A DNA stretch of 64,000 nucleotides from SVFI01 sp964519385 (GTDB lineage Bacteria; Bacillota; Clostridia; Lachnospirales; Lachnospiraceae), in NCBI GenBank assembly GCA_964519385.1, contig CAZFLR010000001.1, positions 186,001 to 250,000 on the forward strand, written 5' to 3'. This document shows, in pieces, positions 61,696 to 64,000 of this stretch. Under the pieces are notes generated by a model. It was not told the DNA's origin and did no database searches. It saw nothing but the letters and a program-made list of their open reading frames with translations. Made by a program: the position numbers and the translations under genes. Within the stretch, counting starts at the first letter, position 1; every line of letters starts with the position of its first letter.

Positions 61696-62415
61696 CTACC
61701 TTTCATTTTTCTCCACAAGAGTCTTGCACGCTCCGGCTGTATGAAGAAGATTCGGAAGCACCTCATCCTTATCTCCCTCGCTCTCCAGCTTCCCGTCCGC
61801 AATGACAAGTATCCTGTCCGCGATATTTAAAATGCGCTCTTGATGTGAAATAATCAAAATCGTTCCGTTAATCTCGTCACGCATTTTTTCAAACACCTTA
61901 ATCAGGCTGTTAAAGCTCCAAAGGTCAATTCCCGCTTCCGGCTCGTCAAAAATGGAAAGTCTGGTTCCTCTTGCCTTAATCATCGCAATCTCAATACGCT
62001 TAAGTTCTCCGCCGGAAAGACTTGAATTAATCTCACGATTGACGTACTCTCTTGCGCAAAGTCCCACTTCCGACAGTATCTCACAAATTTCCGTCACGCT
62101 CATGTTCTTACCGGATGCAATCGTAATCAGATCTTTTACAGTGAGACCTTTAAAGTGTACCGGCTGCTGAAAGGCAAAGCTGATTCCCTTTTTGGCTCTC
62201 TCTGTGATGTTCAATCCCGTGATATCCTCGCCGTCCAGAAGAATCTGGCCGCCCGTCGGTGTGACAATTCCTGCTATAATTCTTGCCAATGTAGACTTTC
62301 CGCCGCCGTTTGGCCCCGTAATTGCCACAAAATGCTCATCAATTTTTACACTGATATCTTTTAAAATTTCTTTTTTATCTTCTACTTCGTAGCTGATATT
62401 TTTTAGTTCTAACAT
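61696..62415 (-). CDS. sufC: Fe-S cluster assembly ATPase SufC
   Basis: A 239-residue ABC-type ATPase that drives cluster assembly on the SufB-like scaffold. Walker A is GPNGGGKSTLARIIAG, the signature LSGGELKRIEIAMI and Walker B IFDEPEAGIDL, followed by IISHQERI. It is first in sufC-sufB-dus with a GGGAGAAAG ribosome site. The 5' gap (62416-62509) contains an AT-rich promoter-like region and the inverted repeat GAAGAATTTTCTTC at 62491-62504, a possible operator. Confidence 0.94.
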   Translation of the reverse strand: MLELKNISYEVEDKKEILKDISVKIDEHFVAITGPNGGGKSTLARIIAGIVTPTGGQILLDGEDITGLNITERAKKGISFAFQQPVHFKGLTVKDLITIASGKNMSVTEICEILSEVGLCAREYVNREINSSLSGGELKRIEIAMIKARGTRLSIFDEPEAGIDLWSFNSLIKVFEKMRDEINGTILIISHQERILNIADRILVIADGKLESEGDKDEVLPNLLHTAGACKTLVEKNER

Positions 62416-62490
62416 GTCTTTCTCCCATGCATTTTATTGTAATGTTGTACTTTTTCTTATAAAGTATGCCCACGTACAGTTTATAGCATA

Positions 62491-62504
62491 GAAGAATTTT
62501 CTTC
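62491..62504. promoter_or_regulatory. 14-base palindrome before sufC
   Basis: GAAGAATTTTCTTC is a perfect inverted repeat upstream of sufC, beside a TTGAAG/TATAAA-like pair that has only 15-base spacing. It may be an operator, but no known factor is implied. Confidence 0.35.
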
Positions 62505-62509
62505 AACCG

Positions 62510-62749
62510 CTAATTTTTTGTCCCTGCCATCTCTTTGATGGTTTCCATCAGCTCAAGATCCTCCTGTTTCACCTTGATATTGGAAGTAACCGGAGCCTGT
62601 CCCGGCTTTGTCACGGTAATTTCAATAATCGTTCCCTCCGAAATTCCTGTTCCAAAAACCACCGAAAGAAAGGATACAAATTTCGGGTGATTATTTGTAA
62701 AAGTATTTTTTGCTGCCATTAGTTTCATTGCAATTGCCGGATTTATCAT
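62510..62749 (-). CDS. Small protein of unknown function (79 residues)
   Basis: I do not recognise this protein. It has a short hydrophobic region (FVSFLSVVFGTGISEGTII, about residues 24-42), beta-like strands (IIEITVTKPGQAPVTSNI) and a helical tail (LELMETIKEMAG). It carries no signal peptide. A strong GGAGG ribosome site argues that it is expressed. It lies before sufC but in its own unit, with about 95 bases between. A role with the membrane is possible given the hydrophobic segment. Confidence 0.68.
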   Translation of the reverse strand: MINPAIAMKLMAAKNTFTNNHPKFVSFLSVVFGTGISEGTIIEITVTKPGQAPVTSNIKVKQEDLELMETIKEMAGTKN

Positions 62750-62781
62750 ATTTTTTCCTCCATTCGTAATTTTTATGAACT

Positions 62782-62934
62782 TTACATGTCCTTACCATAC
62801 ACTTTTTTGGAATATATAACTGCTACAACCGTTGCTAATAATAAATAAATCAACATAAATATTGTTCCGGTCATTCCACTTGTATAATAAGCTTCTGTGT
62901 CAAAAAAGAAATCGTGTGCACTGGGCCTAGCTTT
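62782..62934 (-). pseudogene. Remnant of a membrane protein C-terminus (or 30-residue peptide)
   Basis: A 50-codon open frame without a good start ends in a single membrane helix and a basic tail (MTGTIFMLIYLLLATVVAVI, then YSKKVYGKDM). It resembles the last helix of a transporter permease. Residues before it (FFFDTEAYYTSG) also read as coding. The only ATG (62874) would give 30 residues but has a poor ribosome site. A broken gene is more likely than a small protein. Confidence 0.35.
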
Positions 62935-62971
62935 CTATCATATCGCAATGTTTTCACGCTGTACATCAAAA

Positions 62972-63577
62972 TCATATTTCATCTGATTTCTTCCACACTA
63001 AGTTATATCGTGAAACGCCATTACTTGCCAATGTCTGATTATATAATTCACATCCGTAATGTTGATATATCTGTGCATATCGCTCCATATCCGTATCAAA
63101 CAGTAATGGCACTTCCTCTTTTTCTGCATATTTCTTCGCTGCCTCTACCAAATACCTTGCGTAGCCTTTTCCCTGCGCTTCTTTATCAACACAAACAAAT
63201 AAAATATCAACATGTGGTTTTGCAGCATACGCCCTATTAGAATCAGCTATTTGCCTGATGTGTGACATATACTTTTTTAATATTTTGAATGGTATGACTT
63301 TTAATAATCGAATCAGCATCTTCACCTGAGGATATATAGGTGCTTTTTTGCTATGTATGAAACCAACTACTCCCTTATAATCCTCTGTTCCATAAAGAGC
63401 TTTTGATTCATACACATAATCCGTATAGATATCCATATATTTCATTACAAGCTCTTTTCTTTCATTTATATCTCCAAACTCATGAAAAAGTTCATTGGTT
63501 ACAAATGCTTCTCCAATCATTTGTTTGATTTCAGCCAACTCACTTTTTGAAACATTACTAATCAATGTTACTTCCAT
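62972..63577 (-). CDS. GNAT family N-acetyltransferase
   Basis: A 201-residue GNAT acetyltransferase that uses acetyl-CoA. Motif A is visible in ILFVCVDKEAQGKGYARYLV (about residues 124-143), with the pyrophosphate loop QGKGYA. Two helices and a positively charged middle precede it. The acceptor is unknown; similar clostridial genes are predicted to act on small amines or peptides. The gene stands alone between the ppdK terminator and the membrane-protein remnant. Its AT-rich codon use looks a little different from its neighbours, so recent acquisition is possible. Confidence 0.85.
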   Translation of the reverse strand: MEVTLISNVSKSELAEIKQMIGEAFVTNELFHEFGDINERKELVMKYMDIYTDYVYESKALYGTEDYKGVVGFIHSKKAPIYPQVKMLIRLLKVIPFKILKKYMSHIRQIADSNRAYAAKPHVDILFVCVDKEAQGKGYARYLVEAAKKYAEKEEVPLLFDTDMERYAQIYQHYGCELYNQTLASNGVSRYNLVWKKSDEI

Positions 63578-63679
63578 ATAAACTCACCTTCTCTGCACTG
63601 ATCTCCTTGCGCTTGAAACTCAGGGGCAAGCCCCTTACTTTCAATTACAGTCTGTCATTTTTTCGTACAATTATAAACA

Positions 63680-63719
63680 TAAAAACAGGCATACTACCTT
63701 TTAAAGTAATATACCTGCT
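63680..63719 (-). terminator. Intrinsic terminator of ppdK
   Basis: On the minus strand CAGGTATATTACTTT pairs with AAGGTAGTATGCCTG (15 pairs with several G-T pairs), followed by TTTTTA. It lies about 17 bases after the ppdK stop. A second short inverted repeat (AGGGGC-AA-GCCCCT, 63622-63635) is nearby without a T run. Confidence 0.85.
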
Positions 63720-63735
63720 TATATTTTAATTAGGA

Positions 63736-64000
63736 TTAGTTCTCCCTGTTGCTAATCGCTGCCTGCGCTGCTGCAAGACGTGCAATCGGCACACGGTAAG
63801 GTGAGCAGGATACATAGGTAAGCCCTACCTTGTGGCAGAATTCTACGGAAGAAGGATCACCGCCGTGCTCTCCGCAAATACCGAGTTTGATATCCGGGCG
63901 GGTCTTGCGGCCTTTGTCTGCTGCCATCCGGACAAGCTGTCCGACACCGCTCTGATCCAGTCTTGCAAACGGATCTGACTCGTAAATCTTATTCTTATAG
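63736..64000 (-). CDS. ppdK: Pyruvate phosphate dikinase, C-terminal end (5' part outside window)
   Basis: The last 87 residues of PPDK, which interconverts pyruvate and phosphoenolpyruvate with pyrophosphate and AMP. The end matches the family closely: KLGICGEHGGDPSSVEFCHK contains the catalytic cysteine of the PEP-binding barrel, and it closes with GLTYVSCSPYRVPIARLAAA. The rest of the roughly 875-residue protein lies beyond 64000. Confidence 0.97.
   Translation of the reverse strand, partial: YKNKIYESDPFARLDQSGVGQLVRMAADKGRKTRPDIKLGICGEHGGDPSSVEFCHKVGLTYVSCSPYRVPIARLAAAQAAISNREN

Noticed and set aside
62938..62982. A 14-codon frame overlapping the GNAT end
   Set aside because: Too short, no ribosome site of its own, and without similarity that I can see; probably chance or debris.
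63622..63635. Inverted repeat AGGGGC-AA-GCCCCT as a terminator
   Set aside because: No T run on either strand; the ppdK terminator is the hairpin at 63680-63719.

Overview
The window is 64 kb from a chromosome that looks like a member of the Lachnospiraceae (Clostridia). The evidence is gene content and order: an ireB-ruvX-DUF1292-RNase J-ylbF-trmR-trhP-glnN run, an hrcA-grpE-dnaK-dnaJ operon under a CIRCE element, ftsEX with a PcsB-like M23 hydrolase and a CtpA protease, type III glutamine synthetase, pyruvate phosphate dikinase, a two-gene SUF system and a DUF6465 Lys/Ala-rich protein. The genus cannot be fixed from the sequence alone. Almost everything is on the minus strand. The only plus-strand genes are a small HPr-like protein, an ECF transporter S component and a candidate small RNA. 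I see no insertion sequence, prophage or CRISPR array.

Layout, right-hand flank to left, in the main direction of transcription. The ppdK C-terminus enters at 64000. Next come a GNAT gene, a membrane-protein remnant and a 79-residue protein, then sufC-sufB-dus, which meets the plus-strand ECF gene tail to tail. From 58.9 to 52.7 kb, corA leads into a sugar-sensing operon (binding protein, YesM/LytS-type kinase, YesN-type regulator, second binding protein), followed by a ChvE-MmsA-MmsB monosaccharide transporter (52.5-48.6 kb). A candidate sRNA lies beyond the transporter. Then come an MBOAT/SGNH acyltransferase pair, an aminotransferase, a patatin and uppP, the DUF6465 gene and the heat-shock operon.

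At 37-34 kb lies a secreted-type M4 protease gene that has lost its 5' end. prmA-rsmE-nifS-thiI, the HPr-like gene and mtaB follow. The ireB-to-glnN operon (27.9-20.4 kb) combines tRNA U34 modification, RNA decay and glutamine synthesis and is followed by a tRNA-Gln gene. A lipid/RNA-binding group (thioesterase, cvfB, CPBP protease, WecG) precedes the cell-division operon (PucR-type regulator, ftsE, ftsX, M23 hydrolase, ctpA, glycosyltransferase). A LysR-controlled ABC transporter follows. The window ends with a four-gene operon in which uvrB and uvrA are separated by an MBOAT/DHHW acyltransferase pair, with a LexA-type box upstream.

The observations I would follow first are the envelope-acyltransferase pair inside the SOS-type uvrB-uvrA operon, the structured leader of the ECF gene (which matches no riboswitch class I know), the plus-strand sRNA candidate beyond the sugar transporter, and the two extra binding proteins flanking the sugar-sensing two-component system.
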